Origin: Bacillus sp. EB01
Lineage (GTDB): Bacteria > Bacillota > Bacilli > Bacillales > Cytobacillaceae
Direction: 5' to 3'
Assembly (NCBI RefSeq): GCF_000613125.1
Contig: NZ_HG964497.1
Coordinates: 2,651,189 to 2,715,188 of the forward strand
DNA length: 64,000 nt
The notes under the pieces are model-generated. The model worked only from the letters and a program-made list of their open reading frames with translations, searched no databases and was not told the DNA's origin. Of the stretch, positions 25,192 to 35,291 are shown piece after piece. The first letter of the stretch is position 1. Every line of letters begins with the position of its first letter. The position numbers and the translations under genes are program-made.

Positions 25192-26529
25192 GTGAAGAAG
25201 ATAACGGTAATCGGGACTGGATATGTGGGCCTTGTATCTGGAACTTGTTTTGCAGAGGCAGGCAATCACGTGACATGCGCTGACATAAATCAAAGCAAAA
25301 TATCGAGCCTCTTACAAGGGATTATGCCCATATATGAGCCAGGATTAGAGGAGCTCGTGGAGAGAAACGTGGAAAAAAAGCAACTTGATTTCACTACGGA
25401 TATTGAACAGGCGATCAGACAGGCTGAAGTAATTTTTATTGCGGTCGGTACCCCGATGTCAGCAAATGGAGAAGCAGATTTGACTTATGTCAAACAGGTT
25501 GCAGAAACCATCGGCAAAAATCTGAATAGCTATAAGGTGGTTGTCACGAAAAGTACTGTACCAGTTGGGACAGGCAAGCTTGTAGAGACGATTATCCGAA
25601 GCCATGCTCCTAAGAACCAACAGTTTGATATTGCATCAAACCCCGAATTCTTGCGTGAAGGAACAGCTATTAAAGACTGCATGAATATGGATCGTGCCGT
25701 GATTGGCACTACAAGCGAAAAAGCCTATGAAATCCTGGCTGAGCTTCATAAGCCGTTTACATCAACGATAGTTAAGGCCACGGTAGAAAGTGCAGAGCTA
25801 ATAAAATATGCAGCAAATGCCTTTTTGGCGACAAAGATATCATTTATTAACGACATTGCCAACATATGTGAGCGTGTGGGCGCCGATGTATGCAAAGTAT
25901 CCGAAGGAATTGGACTGGACAAAAGGATTGGCAATAAGTTTTTACAGGCTGGGGTTGGATTTGGAGGCTCTTGTTTTCCAAAGGATACAGCAGCCCTTTT
26001 GCATATAGCAAGTGATTGCGGATATGATTTTCAGCTGATTAAAGCGGTCATGGAAACAAACGAACATCAGAGGAACCAGGTTGTAGAAAAGCTGATCGAT
26101 TCCTTAGGATCTTTAAAAGGAAAAACCATCAGTGTTCTTGGTCTTGCCTTTAAGCCTAATACGGATGATGTCCGATATTCCCCTGCGCTCGATATTATCC
26201 CACAGTTGAAAAAACTTGGCTCCTATGTAAAAGCTTTCGATCCAATTGCAATCGATGAGGCGAAAAAACATCTTGGGAATCAGTGTGATTATTCAACAGA
26301 TATGTATGAAACGTTAAAATATGCAGATGCATGTGTGATCCTTACTGACTGGACGGAAGTGAAACAGCTTGATTTAACCAAGGCAAAGCGCCTTTTGAAA
26401 CGGCCTATTATGATTGATGGACGGAATATATTTGATCTCGGCCTTATGCATAAGCTTGGGTATACTTACATTTCAACAGGACGCCCTGCAGTATATAGCG
26501 AAAACACGCTTGTGTCCCATGTAATTTAA
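25192..26529 (+). CDS. tuaD: UDP-glucose 6-dehydrogenase
   Basis: A 445-aa NAD-dependent enzyme oxidising UDP-Glc to UDP-GlcA, the acidic sugar of teichuronic acid. The Rossmann motif GTGYVGLVSG (residues 7-16), KSTVPVGTG, NPEFLREG, catalytic Cys in GVGFGGSCFPKD (about 253-264) and GLAFKPNTDDVR (about 316-327) are all present. GTG 25192 follows AAGGGGACG. The substrate would come from GtaB, encoded 6 kb downstream. Confidence 0.96.
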   Translation: MKKITVIGTGYVGLVSGTCFAEAGNHVTCADINQSKISSLLQGIMPIYEPGLEELVERNVEKKQLDFTTDIEQAIRQAEVIFIAVGTPMSANGEADLTYVKQVAETIGKNLNSYKVVVTKSTVPVGTGKLVETIIRSHAPKNQQFDIASNPEFLREGTAIKDCMNMDRAVIGTTSEKAYEILAELHKPFTSTIVKATVESAELIKYAANAFLATKISFINDIANICERVGADVCKVSEGIGLDKRIGNKFLQAGVGFGGSCFPKDTAALLHIASDCGYDFQLIKAVMETNEHQRNQVVEKLIDSLGSLKGKTISVLGLAFKPNTDDVRYSPALDIIPQLKKLGSYVKAFDPIAIDEAKKHLGNQCDYSTDMYETLKYADACVILTDWTEVKQLDLTKAKRLLKRPIMIDGRNIFDLGLMHKLGYTYISTGRPAVYSENTLVSHVI

Positions 26530-26607
26530 CAGGGAAGTGAACACTCCCCCGGATGGGGAATAGTAGGGTGGCCATTTAGAGCCTTGGTAAAAAGGAGAAG
26601 GGAAAGT

Positions 26608-28092
26608 ATGGAGAGAAAAATCAACATTAAACATGCAACAATAACATCCGCTTTCCTATTTATTGGCCTGATGACAATCTGTTACTTCGCCGGTGTGATG
26701 GGTCAATTTCTAGCCTTTTCTGGAGTTTGGGCTTTATTAATCCTGGCGGCATTTATAAAACCGAATGTAAGCTTCAGGCAACTATCTGTTGCCACTATGT
26801 ATCTGCTTGTAGCTTCTACTTTTCTCAACCAATCGTTTCTAAGCATCGAAGTTGGTTTCTTTACTTTATTTCTTTACAGGCTGCTTCTAATTGCTGCCGT
26901 GTGCATTTTCCTGGTTCATATTGCGCGGGACCGGATGCTGCCTCGCTATTGGAGTGAAGTGCAGGTTAAAGGCGTAATGTTATTTCTCTTGTTTTGGCTC
27001 GCATACGCCTGCGTATCATTGCTTTGGGCAAAATCGGTGATAGATGGAATAAAATACATATTTCTTCTTGGTATTGGAATCTTGTTTGTGTTCTTGGCAG
27101 TTTTTACGTTTAAAAGTCTTACAAAGCTGTGGATGGTGTATACCCTTTGGATGCTGATGAGCATTCCATTGATGATCGTCGGCCTGATGAATCATTTTCT
27201 TCACAGACAGTTGCCCTCCTCCACCCTATACGGAGGACCAGAATACAAGCTGGGATATCCAACATCGGTATTTTATAACCAAAATGATTTTGCCACTTTT
27301 TTAACCATCTCATTTTTCTTTTATCTAGTTGCTGCTAAGAACTGTGCAAATGGTACATTAAAAACGATCATGACACTGCTTGCCCTTCTTTCCGGTTATC
27401 TTATTTATTTAACTGAATCAAGGGCCAGCCTACTTGCCCTGTTTGCCGGGCTTTCACTTTATCTCTTTTTATACCTGCCTAAGGTTCTGAAGAAGTTAGC
27501 AATATATCTTGCTGCAGCTGCAGTAGTTGTCGTGGCATTTCTAATGTTTAGCCAGTTTGAAAAACTTTTCAGCCTCTTGTTCCAGTCTTCAGGCTATCAA
27601 CCGAAATACGAGGCACTGGCCTCCAATGTATCACGTATAAATCTATTGAAAAATACATTGCATTACCTGGGAGATTCACTCGGCTTTGGTGTCGGCGCAG
27701 GCAATATCTCATACTATTTGAAAAACAACCCTCTCTTTCATACTAATTATGTCGTGGAAGTCCATAACTGGTTGGCGGAAATACTAGGGAACTTTGGAAT
27801 CATCGTGTTTTTAGGTTATGTCCTAATGTATGGCTATCTCTTTTTTAGCCTTTACAAGCTATATGGATCGGGAGAAGGAAAAGTTAAAGTTCTTCTTGAA
27901 GCCTGCCTGCTGGCTATGGCGGCTTTCCTCGTTTCCAGCATTAGCCCAAGTACAATGATTAACCTTTATTTCCATTGGGTCTTTCTGGGCTTTGTTATTT
28001 CGGTTGTTTCTGTTATGAAATCTTTACCCGCTCGGGAATTATCCTTCTCACCAGGAAATAAAGAATCTTCCCTATCCAAAATAATAGTTTAA
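26608..28092 (+). CDS. tuaE: Teichuronic acid polymerase-like O-antigen ligase family protein
   Basis: A 494-aa polytopic membrane protein with 10-12 hydrophobic segments and the large extracytoplasmic loop with the conserved His-Asn signature (VVEVHNWLAEILGNFG) typical of Wzy/WaaL-type proteins. ATG 26608 is preceded by AAAAGGAGAAGGG. Size and position (between tuaD and tuaF) match B. subtilis TuaE, thought to polymerise the teichuronic repeat outside the membrane. Confidence 0.86.
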   Translation: MERKINIKHATITSAFLFIGLMTICYFAGVMGQFLAFSGVWALLILAAFIKPNVSFRQLSVATMYLLVASTFLNQSFLSIEVGFFTLFLYRLLLIAAVCIFLVHIARDRMLPRYWSEVQVKGVMLFLLFWLAYACVSLLWAKSVIDGIKYIFLLGIGILFVFLAVFTFKSLTKLWMVYTLWMLMSIPLMIVGLMNHFLHRQLPSSTLYGGPEYKLGYPTSVFYNQNDFATFLTISFFFYLVAAKNCANGTLKTIMTLLALLSGYLIYLTESRASLLALFAGLSLYLFLYLPKVLKKLAIYLAAAAVVVVAFLMFSQFEKLFSLLFQSSGYQPKYEALASNVSRINLLKNTLHYLGDSLGFGVGAGNISYYLKNNPLFHTNYVVEVHNWLAEILGNFGIIVFLGYVLMYGYLFFSLYKLYGSGEGKVKVLLEACLLAMAAFLVSSISPSTMINLYFHWVFLGFVISVVSVMKSLPARELSFSPGNKESSLSKIIV

Positions 28093-28104
28093 GGAGCCGT
28101 TGGC

Positions 28105-28785
28105 ATGGAACTTGTCGCTGCTAGATTGATTGAAAGAACGAAGAAGTATTTCATTTTACTAATTGTTTTCCCTGTTTTCCTTGGTGCCCTCGGCTGGTTT
28201 CTTCCAGTTGGTTCATCTGAATCTGATATACCTGCTCATGCCGAAATCTCTTTAGGAAGCTATGAAAATCCCAATTTAAACAAAACAAAGCAAGTGATTG
28301 TTTTATTATCTAATTTACCTTTTTACAAAGAAAATCTTCCTGATATCTACGAAGAATATAAGGAAGATATTCTTAACGATTTGAGTGTGACACCTGTGTC
28401 TGAAACAAATATCAGGATTTCCTTTAAGAATCACTCCCAAGAGGATTCCATTCAGGTAGTCAACAAAATCGCGGAGGCGTTTTTAAAACTTGATCAATCC
28501 CACTATGAACAAAAACAGGACATTATGAAAAAGTCGATTGATCAATTGAGAAATGAAACTGTCGGGCCAGACGCCAAGGTTGATCAACAGCGCTTTTTAT
28601 ATGAACTGCAATCAGCACACCTTACGATGAAGCCAGCTGTGCTTCTAAAAGCAGCTGACCAACAAGAAATCGGAGCAAACGCAGTTTCATCAAAAGCTCG
28701 TGCTGTACTGGGAGTGTTGATAGGGTTGACCCTAGCCTTATTATGGATAGTTATACCGGAACTTGTTCGTGAGCAAAAACAGTAG
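28105..28785 (+). CDS. tuaF: TuaF-like chain-length/co-polymerase protein
   Basis: A 226-aa protein, the same length as B. subtilis TuaF. It has a TM segment near each end (about 17-35 and 199-216) with an extracytoplasmic helical domain between, the Wzz/polysaccharide co-polymerase layout. It starts 12 bp after tuaE, with AAGGAG before the ATG. It probably modulates polymer length or assembles the polymerase complex, inferred from topology and context. Confidence 0.82.
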   Translation: MELVAARLIERTKKYFILLIVFPVFLGALGWFLPVGSSESDIPAHAEISLGSYENPNLNKTKQVIVLLSNLPFYKENLPDIYEEYKEDILNDLSVTPVSETNIRISFKNHSQEDSIQVVNKIAEAFLKLDQSHYEQKQDIMKKSIDQLRNETVGPDAKVDQQRFLYELQSAHLTMKPAVLLKAADQQEIGANAVSSKARAVLGVLIGLTLALLWIVIPELVREQKQ

Positions 28786-28798
28786 GAGGTTGACAAAG

Positions 28799-29557
28799 GT
28801 GAATAAGAAGCTGCCTCTTGTTTCAATTATTACACCCTCATATAATGCCAGCGAGTTTATAGGAGAAACGATTGAATCTGTGCAAAACCAAACCTTTAGA
28901 GACTGGGAAATGATTATTGTTGATGATTGCTCGACCGACGAAACATTTCTGCAGCTAAAAAAGTATGCACAGGCTGACGAGAGGATACGGGTAATCTCCC
29001 TAAGTGAAAACGGTGGTGCTGCAGTTGCCAGAAATACTGCGATTGGACTAGCAGCAGGAAGGTACATCGCTTTTTTGGATAGCGATGATAGATGGAAGCC
29101 GGAAAAACTTGAGAAACAGCTGCAATTTATGCAGCAACATCATCATGCATTTACTTTCACAGCGTACGAAATGATTAATTCAGATGGAAAACCTGTAAAT
29201 AAGCACGTATTGGCTCCAGAACAAATTTCTTATGATCATTTGCTAAAAAACACCATTGTCGGAACGCTAACTGTCATGATTGACAAGCATCAAACCGGGG
29301 CATTCAAAATGCCGAATATAAGGACAAGACAGGATCTTGCCACATGGCTGTCTATCCTGAAAAAAGGGTTTACTGCTTATGGCTTAAATGAAATCCTTGC
29401 TGAATACCGAGTCGGGAATTCGTCGATCTCAAAAAACAAATGGAAAGCCGCGAAGATGAACTGGTTCGTCTATCGCAAGGTAGAAAAGCTAAATGTAGTA
29501 AAGGCATTCTGGTGCTTCTCGCATTATGCCTTTAATGCGGTAGTAAAAAGAATTTAA
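28799..29557 (+). CDS. tuaG: Teichuronic acid glycosyltransferase, GT2 family
   Basis: A 252-aa GT-A enzyme, equal in length to B. subtilis TuaG. The nucleotide-sugar site SIITPSYNASEFIGETIES (about 9-27), DDCSTDET, the DXD-type AFLDSDDRWKPEK (about 88-100) and a C-terminal amphipathic region are visible. GTG 28799 follows AGTAGGAGG; codons upstream lie within the tuaF end. It is a cytoplasmic inverting transferase for the repeat unit. Confidence 0.9.
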   Translation: MNKKLPLVSIITPSYNASEFIGETIESVQNQTFRDWEMIIVDDCSTDETFLQLKKYAQADERIRVISLSENGGAAVARNTAIGLAAGRYIAFLDSDDRWKPEKLEKQLQFMQQHHHAFTFTAYEMINSDGKPVNKHVLAPEQISYDHLLKNTIVGTLTVMIDKHQTGAFKMPNIRTRQDLATWLSILKKGFTAYGLNEILAEYRVGNSSISKNKWKAAKMNWFVYRKVEKLNVVKAFWCFSHYAFNAVVKRI

Positions 29558-29569
29558 GGGGTGGAGCAA

Positions 29570-30757
29570 ATGAAAAACATTCATATTATTGTTGCAACAG
29601 GTGAATGGGGCCAGGATAGCTTAAGGTATCGAAGGCACAGATTAGCCGAGTATCTCCATGGCCTGCCGGAAACTCAAGATGTAATCTGGCTATGCCCAAC
29701 CCCTACTAAAAACGATACTTCCATTGTCACTCTGCCAAATGGTATTAGACAGTGGGCAATTCAGGATTTGCTTCCGCAAAAAGTGTTCCGCTTTGGCAGA
29801 TACATAGATCGCTTTTATAAAATTAAAATGAACCCTTTCCTTGAGTCCCTTAAACAATCTGGGGATCAATGTAAGTTGATTCTGTGGTACACGTTTCCGG
29901 GATACCCCCTTCTGGCTGACCTTTACTCATGGGACAAGGTTATCTATGACTGCAGTGATTTTTGGTCTTCCCCATTAAGCGGCTCCCCCTCTATGGCTGC
30001 TGCTTTAAGAAAAAACGTAATTTCTGCCGCAGAAGAACGGATTATAAAACGAGCGGACCTTATCTTCTGCACATCCGATTACTTGCGTGATCAAATCGTC
30101 AGGAAGCTCGGAGCTTCAGCAGCTTCTCACGTTTACACCTTTGAAAATGGTGTGGAATATTCTTTATTTGCAAACGAGAATAGGACTGCTGACGTTGTAC
30201 CAGGATTTGAAGGAACCATCTTAGGGTTCATTGGCGGCATCAAACCGAAGCTCGATTTCTCCCTAATTACAAAGGCGGCACGCCAAAAACGAGAATGGCT
30301 ATTTCTGTTTGTCGGCCCCGACGGAACAGGGGGAAATCTCGAATTTAAAGAGATGCTGGAAGAGCCAAATGTCATCTGGACAGGAAGTATACCTCCAGAA
30401 AACGTTCCAAAATATATGAATTTAGTGGATATTGGAATGATGCCTTACAAACCGTCACCTTATAATAATGCCGTTTTCCCTTTAAAGCTGTATGAATTTT
30501 TGGCAGCAGGAAAGCCAGCCGTAGGAGTCCATCTTCCCTCCACAAAGAAGTATGCAGAAGACATGATTTACGAGTATGCCGAGGATGGGAACAGCTTTAT
30601 CCAAGCTTGTGAAAAGGTTGAAGGAACAGTTGGGATTCAGTCTTATATAAACAGGCGAAAAGAATTGGCCAAAACAAAAGACTGGGGTTCCATTTTTGAG
30701 GAGATGATGGATCTTGTTTCTGAAAAGGCTGGATTAATGGATAAGGTTGTTTTATAA
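29570..30757 (+). CDS. tuaH: TuaH-like glycosyltransferase
   Basis: A 395-aa GT-B-type protein close in length to TuaH (397). The N-terminal VATGEWGQDSLRYRRHRLAEYL and DKVIYDCSDFWSS (about 125-137), and the C-terminal VDIGMMPYKPSPYNNAVFPLKLYEFLAAGKP (about 284-314), are typical. ATG 29570 sits behind AAGGGGTGGAG. It ends the operon; a dispersed repeat begins 9 bp after the stop. Confidence 0.87.
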   Translation: MKNIHIIVATGEWGQDSLRYRRHRLAEYLHGLPETQDVIWLCPTPTKNDTSIVTLPNGIRQWAIQDLLPQKVFRFGRYIDRFYKIKMNPFLESLKQSGDQCKLILWYTFPGYPLLADLYSWDKVIYDCSDFWSSPLSGSPSMAAALRKNVISAAEERIIKRADLIFCTSDYLRDQIVRKLGASAASHVYTFENGVEYSLFANENRTADVVPGFEGTILGFIGGIKPKLDFSLITKAARQKREWLFLFVGPDGTGGNLEFKEMLEEPNVIWTGSIPPENVPKYMNLVDIGMMPYKPSPYNNAVFPLKLYEFLAAGKPAVGVHLPSTKKYAEDMIYEYAEDGNSFIQACEKVEGTVGIQSYINRRKELAKTKDWGSIFEEMMDLVSEKAGLMDKVVL

Positions 30758-30765
30758 ACAGCGTT

Positions 30766-31082
30766 GATTGCAGCGGAAGGCGCGAAGACTCGTTCGAAAA
30801 TGCAGAAAACGCATTTTCTCCTGCGATGCTGTCCTTGGGAGCTTACTCAACGTCCTACGGGAGAAAAGGTCAGTGGGAGACCCCACAGGCGCTCGCGCCG
30901 AGGAGAAAGAAATGCGGAGGCGACTGACCAGCTCCGACAAGCGCTGGAGGGACTGAAGCAGAAGTCGTTTTTTGACTTCAGCCGAAGGACCGAAGCGACC
31001 TCGAGGAGCTAGGAGCCGTAGCAAGACAGGCTCCCAGGCCGCCCGTGGAAAGCGAAGCGCCTGTAGCGGAAATCAACAATCT
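30766..31082 (+). repeat. GTTGATT-family dispersed Bacillaceae repeat (full-length copy)
   Basis: About 315 bp starting GCGTTGATTGCAGCGGAAGG and ending GCGGAAATCAAC, so the two ends are inverted copies. It is GC-rich inside, with several hairpins (GAAGTC / GACTTC around 30962-30980, CCTCGAGG nearby). The type is common between genes in Bacillaceae. Decayed copies occur at 14586-14625, 19037-19052, 21394-21438 and 61725-61775. Confidence 0.75.
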
Positions 31083-31165
31083 TGTTTAACACAGGTTGTG
31101 AAAATGGAGTAAATTGCCATATAGTGCTGGTTAATCCGAAATCATGTAAGCACTTAGTCGTATCC

Positions 31166-31255
31166 TTTACAAATCAACACAATATTTACATTCTAACCAG
31201 ATCCTAACAAAACCTTTACACCCCGGTAACCATACCTTTTCAAGCAAAGTTTACA
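31166..31255 (+). promoter_or_regulatory. PhoP-like direct repeats upstream of the gtaB unit
   Basis: TTTACA (31185), TCTAAC (31192), CCTAAC (31203), CTTTAC (31214) and GGTAAC (31225) mostly recur at 11-bp intervals, with more TTTACA at 31166 and 31250. The 11-bp phasing is that of Bacillus PhoP~P sites. Confidence 0.6.
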
Positions 31256-31332
31256 CTTAGGTTGTAGGAAGTTACATGCGTCTTCAAAAACCAGTAATAC
31301 CAGTTTCCCAGATTCCTGGTAGGAGGTAAAAG

Positions 31333-31512
31333 ATGGCTCACATACTTAATATCCTGTTCCTGATCTTTGTTTCGGCGTGTTTTGGAGTCATATTCTATTA
31401 TTCTTTTTTTGTCCCGAAGGAGAGGCGAAATCCAAAGCCCTCCCATTCGGAGAGGACAACACTTTTCAAAATCATTCTGAAGGGATTTGGTGTTAGTGAA
31501 AAAAGTGCGTAA
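31333..31512 (+). CDS. Small membrane protein preceding gtaB
   Basis: A 59-aa protein with a textbook ribosome binding site (TAGGAGG, 8 bp before ATG 31333). Residues 3-27 form one TM helix ([20 protein letters not shown]), followed by a basic cytoplasmic tail. Its last codons overlap the gtaB start by 17 bp, so translation is coupled. No family is recognised. The PhoP-like repeats upstream imply phosphate control and a possible accessory role in UDP-glucose use at the membrane. Confidence 0.75.
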   Translation: MAHILNILFLIFVSACFGVIFYYSFFVPKERRNPKPSHSERTTLFKIILKGFGVSEKSA

Positions 31513-32380
31513 GGCGATAATACCTGCCGCGGGGCTGGGAACACGATTCCTTCCGGTAACGAAGGCAATGCCTAAAGAGATGCTGCCCATCGTCGATAAG
31601 CCAACTATTCAATATATTGTGGAGGAAGCGGTTCAGGCCGGAATTGAAGACATCATTATCGTAACGGGAAAAGGAAAACGAGCCATTGAAGATCATTTTG
31701 ACAGAAATGTAGACCTTGAACAAAACCTTTTGCATAAAGAAAAGTACGAATTGCTAGAAAAGGTCCAGGCAGCTTCGAATTTCGATATCCATTATATCCG
31801 GCAAAAGGAACCAAAGGGGCTTGGCCATGCGGTTTGGTGCGCCAGAAATTTTATTGGCGATGAACCATTTGCTGTCTTGCTTGGAGATGACATTGTTAAA
31901 AGTGAAGTTCCTTGTTTAAAGCAGCTCACGAATGTATATGATGAAACACGAAGCTCAGTCATCGGTGTTCAGCGAGTTGCGGAAAGTGAAACTCAGCGCT
32001 ACGGAATTGTGGAGCCGATTGACCAGAACGGACGGCGTTATCAGGTTGCCAACTTTGTTGAAAAGCCGAAGCCTGGAACCTCCCCTTCCAATATAGCCAT
32101 CATGGGAAGGTACATATTGACACCTGAGATATTCATGTTTCTGGATTCTCAAGAAATGGGTGCTGGTGGTGAAATACAGCTGACAGATGCCATACAAAAG
32201 CTTAACCAAATTCAGCGTGTATTCGCATATGAATTTGAGGGCAAACGTTACGACGTCGGTGAAAAAGCCGGGTTTATTAAAACCTCAATTGAATTCGCCA
32301 TGGATGATCCTGACTTGAAGTCTGAAATACTGCCGCTGATGCGAGAACTTCTTGAAGCGGAACATGTTGTGAAATCATAA
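31496..32380 (+). CDS. gtaB: UTP-glucose-1-phosphate uridylyltransferase
   Basis: A 294-aa GalU/GtaB-type enzyme making UDP-glucose from UTP and Glc-1-P. Signature [25 protein letters not shown] (about 7-31), the [13 protein letters not shown] segment, and [13 protein letters not shown] are conserved. GTG 31496 follows AAGGGA and gives a length near B. subtilis GtaB (292). It supplies TuaD and GalE, completing the sugar-nucleotide set for the tua cluster. Confidence 0.96.
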   Translation: MKKVRKAIIPAAGLGTRFLPVTKAMPKEMLPIVDKPTIQYIVEEAVQAGIEDIIIVTGKGKRAIEDHFDRNVDLEQNLLHKEKYELLEKVQAASNFDIHYIRQKEPKGLGHAVWCARNFIGDEPFAVLLGDDIVKSEVPCLKQLTNVYDETRSSVIGVQRVAESETQRYGIVEPIDQNGRRYQVANFVEKPKPGTSPSNIAIMGRYILTPEIFMFLDSQEMGAGGEIQLTDAIQKLNQIQRVFAYEFEGKRYDVGEKAGFIKTSIEFAMDDPDLKSEILPLMRELLEAEHVVKS

Positions 32381-32382
32381 CG

Positions 32383-32413
32383 AAAGCCGGACACTAAAGG
32401 GTGCCCGGCTCTT
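32383..32413. terminator. Bidirectional terminator between gtaB and glcB
   Basis: AAAGCCGG / CCGGCTCTTT stem with inner CAC/GTG pairing, between convergent genes. Confidence 0.78.
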
Positions 32414-32427
32414 TGCGCGTTGAATTT

Positions 32428-34611
32428 CTATCTATTTTCCACCAGAAATTTCGCCTTTGCCTCTTGGCGTCTTCTGTGAAGGATAGGCTCCGTATAGCCG
32501 CTAGGCTGCTCGTATCCCTGTAACACCAGGTCGAGGGCTGCCTGGAAGGCAACAGACCCTTCATAATCCGTGGACATTGGCCTGTAAAACGGGTCTAGTT
32601 CATTTTGCTTATCAACCACTTTTGCCATCCGCTTGAAGGTTTCAAGAACCTGCGCTTCGCTGCAGATTCCATGGTGAAGCCAGTTGGCCATATGCTGGCT
32701 GGAAATACGAAGTGTTGCACGGTCCTCCATGAGACCAATGTTGTTGATATCAGGAACTTTGGAGCAACCTATACCCTGCTCTACCCAGCGGACCACATAA
32801 CCAAGGATGCCCTGTGCATTGTTATCGAGTTCTTCCTGAATTTCCTCAGGACTCCAGTCTTTATTTTCGGCAACTGGTATCTGAAGGATTTCATCCCGTA
32901 AATCTTGTGCTTCAGCCTTTAATATATCCTGGATTTCCTTAATATTGACCTGATGATAATGAAGCGTATGCAGGACAGCAGCAGTCGGGGACGGTACCCA
33001 TGCTGTATTCGCGCCAGACTTCGGATGGCCTATTTTCTGCTTGAGCATAGCTGCCATCAAGTCAGGCATAGCCCACATTCCTTTGCCAACTTGGGCACGG
33101 CCCTGAAAGCCTACTGAAAGGCCAGTGAACACATTGGACTTTTCGTAGCCAGCAAGCCACTTGGAAGACTTCATATCGTTTTTGCGAATCATTGGCCCAG
33201 CTTCCATTGACGTGTGGATTTCATCTCCAGTCCTGTCTAGGAAACCAGTATTGATAAACACAATCCGGTCCTTGACTTCCCGAATGCACGCTTTAAGATT
33301 GAGTGTGGTTCTTCTTTCTTCGTCCATAACACCAATCTTCAATGTATGGCGGTTCACTCCGATGAGGTCTTCAATCCTATTAAACAACTCATTGGCAAAT
33401 GCAACCTCTTCAGCGCCATGCATTTTGGGCTTGACGATATAGATTGAACCCTTTTTCGTATTTTGGTAGTTTCCATTGCCAAGCAGCGTATGCTTTGCAA
33501 TAAGGCTTGTAAAGACACCATCCATGATTCCTTCCGGGACTTCATTCCCCTCGGAATCAAGAATTGCATTCGATGTCATCAAGTGCCCGACGTTTCGGAT
33601 GAACATAAGCGAGCGCCCGTTCAAGGAAAACTCATCGCCATTCGGTGAAAGATAGGTACGGTCAGCGTTCATGCTCCTGGTCATTTCACGGCCGCCCTTA
33701 GTGAACTTCGCAGTCAGGTCTCCCCTCATCAATCCAAGCCAATTCCTGTACACACGAACCTTATCTTCTGCATCAACAGCAGCTACCGAATCCTCGCAGT
33801 CCATTATTGTCGAAATTGCCGCTTCAATTAGGATGTCCTTTACACCGGCCTTATCGGTCTTTCCAATAGAATGGGAAGGGTCAATCTGAATTTCAAAATG
33901 CAATCCATTGTTTTTTAAAAGTATAGCTGTCGGTTCTTCAGCTCTGCCATTATAGCCAGCAAATTTTTCTTGCTCCTTTAGATAAGCTTTCTTGCCGCCC
34001 TCAAGTAATCCAGCGATGTATCCATCCTCAATGATATAATTTACAACATCTTTATGGGATGCCCCGTCAAGAGGTGCTGCATTGTCAAGAAAATTCCTTC
34101 CGAACTCAATAACACTGGCTCCTCGAACAGGATTATAGCCGATTCCCTTTTCAGCCCCACCTTCTTCTGGTATGGCATCTGTTCCATACAGAGCATCGTA
34201 CAGGCTTCCCCAGCGGGCATTCGCTGCATTCAATGCATAACGGGCATTGTCAACTGGAACAACTAGCTGTGGACCAGCCTGAAGGGCAACCTCGTTATCG
34301 ACTGCTTCGGTACCAATTTTGAAGTCTTCCGGTTCCTGCTCAAGATAGCCAATCTCTTCAAGGTACGCTTTGTATTCCTCAAAATTGAACGCTTCGCCTT
34401 GTTCGCGGTGCCATCTGTTCAGTTTTTCCTGAAACTCATCACGCTTGGCCAGCAATTCCCGGTTCTTTGGGGCCAAATCCTTTACCAGCTTGCCAAAGCC
34501 GTCCCAGAACCCCTTGCTTTCTACTTGTGTACCAGGCAGAACTTCCTTTTGAATGAACTTGTACAGTTCACTTGATACCTGCAAAACTCCTGCCTTCTCA
34601 TAATTCCCCAA
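32428..34611 (-). CDS. glcB: Malate synthase G
   Basis: A 727-aa malate synthase of the monomeric G type, condensing glyoxylate with acetyl-CoA. Visible are [25 protein letters not shown] (about 257-281), [10 protein letters not shown], the RTYLSPNG segment, [13 protein letters not shown] (about 424-436) containing the Mg-ligand/catalytic acidic residues, and [15 protein letters not shown] near the active-site loop. No isocitrate lyase or glycolate oxidase gene is adjacent. It is monocistronic, between repeats and gtaB. Confidence 0.96.
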   Translation of the reverse strand: MGNYEKAGVLQVSSELYKFIQKEVLPGTQVESKGFWDGFGKLVKDLAPKNRELLAKRDEFQEKLNRWHREQGEAFNFEEYKAYLEEIGYLEQEPEDFKIGTEAVDNEVALQAGPQLVVPVDNARYALNAANARWGSLYDALYGTDAIPEEGGAEKGIGYNPVRGASVIEFGRNFLDNAAPLDGASHKDVVNYIIEDGYIAGLLEGGKKAYLKEQEKFAGYNGRAEEPTAILLKNNGLHFEIQIDPSHSIGKTDKAGVKDILIEAAISTIMDCEDSVAAVDAEDKVRVYRNWLGLMRGDLTAKFTKGGREMTRSMNADRTYLSPNGDEFSLNGRSLMFIRNVGHLMTSNAILDSEGNEVPEGIMDGVFTSLIAKHTLLGNGNYQNTKKGSIYIVKPKMHGAEEVAFANELFNRIEDLIGVNRHTLKIGVMDEERRTTLNLKACIREVKDRIVFINTGFLDRTGDEIHTSMEAGPMIRKNDMKSSKWLAGYEKSNVFTGLSVGFQGRAQVGKGMWAMPDLMAAMLKQKIGHPKSGANTAWVPSPTAAVLHTLHYHQVNIKEIQDILKAEAQDLRDEILQIPVAENKDWSPEEIQEELDNNAQGILGYVVRWVEQGIGCSKVPDINNIGLMEDRATLRISSQHMANWLHHGICSEAQVLETFKRMAKVVDKQNELDPFYRPMSTDYEGSVAFQAALDLVLQGYEQPSGYTEPILHRRRQEAKAKFLVENR

Positions 34612-34786
34612 CTTTCCTACCTCCCTTTTTTCGCTGCCTGTTCCGAACCATTAGCGTAGCAAATAATTTAAAAATATTAAACTTTATGAAAATAATATCA
34701 TGGAACTAAATCCAAGAACAATTGTTAGGGGTACTTTTTCCAATAGAAGAAATAAATAGAAGGACATAAGATTTACTTATGGTAAC

Positions 34787-35198
34787 AAAAGCGAAAGCGC
34801 CTTGCCCAGCGCCGTATGGACTGGAGGGCCTCGAAGGAGATAAAGGAAACACGATGAGCGCTAGCGAATCGATGTTGACTTATCGTAACGAGGGGACCGA
34901 AGTACACTAGGCGCTAGGCGCTCCTCATTCCGCTATCGCGTAATTTCGTGCGATGCATTTCGAGGAAGCTTTCCTTGTGGAGCTAGACGGAACAAATGCG
35001 CAAGCGCCTTGATCAGCGCCGTACAAAATGGAGGGACTACGAAGAGCGATAGCGAATCGATGATGACTTATCGTAGGGAGGAGGCCTGAAGTTTGCTAGG
35101 CGCTAGGCGCTCCTCCAGTTAGCTATCGCGTAATTTCGTGCGATGCATTTCGAGGAAGCTTTCCTTGTAGAGCTAGACAGAACAAAAGCGCAAGCGCT
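34787..35198 (+). repeat. AGCGCAAGCGC-family dispersed repeat, two tandem copies
   Basis: Two head-to-tail copies of about 205 bp (34787-34991, 34992-35198). Each begins AAGCGCAAGCGCC-like, contains GACTTATCGTA, CTAGGCGCTAGGCGCTCCTC and CGCGTAATTTCGTGCGATGC, and ends GGAGCTAGACAGAACAAA. The family recurs at 42745-43010 (inverted) and 53023-53400. Confidence 0.85.
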
Positions 35199-35253
35199 AT
35201 TGTTTCGCTGCTATGTATAAAAATGGAATCTTTCCTGTTGGAGATTGGCGCAT

Positions 35254-35283
35254 AAAAAAACATTCCAGCCGTAAGCTGGAATG
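35254..35283 (-). terminator. Terminator of the coiled-coil protein gene
   Basis: CATTCCAGC / GCTGGAATG perfect stem followed by a seven-T run on the minus strand. Confidence 0.9.
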
Positions 35284-35291
35284 CTCAATAA

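Noticed and set aside
30764-31012. Open frames inside the GTTGATT repeat after tuaH
   Set aside because: They arise from the GC-rich repeat, exist on both strands, and have no ribosome binding sites or conserved motifs.
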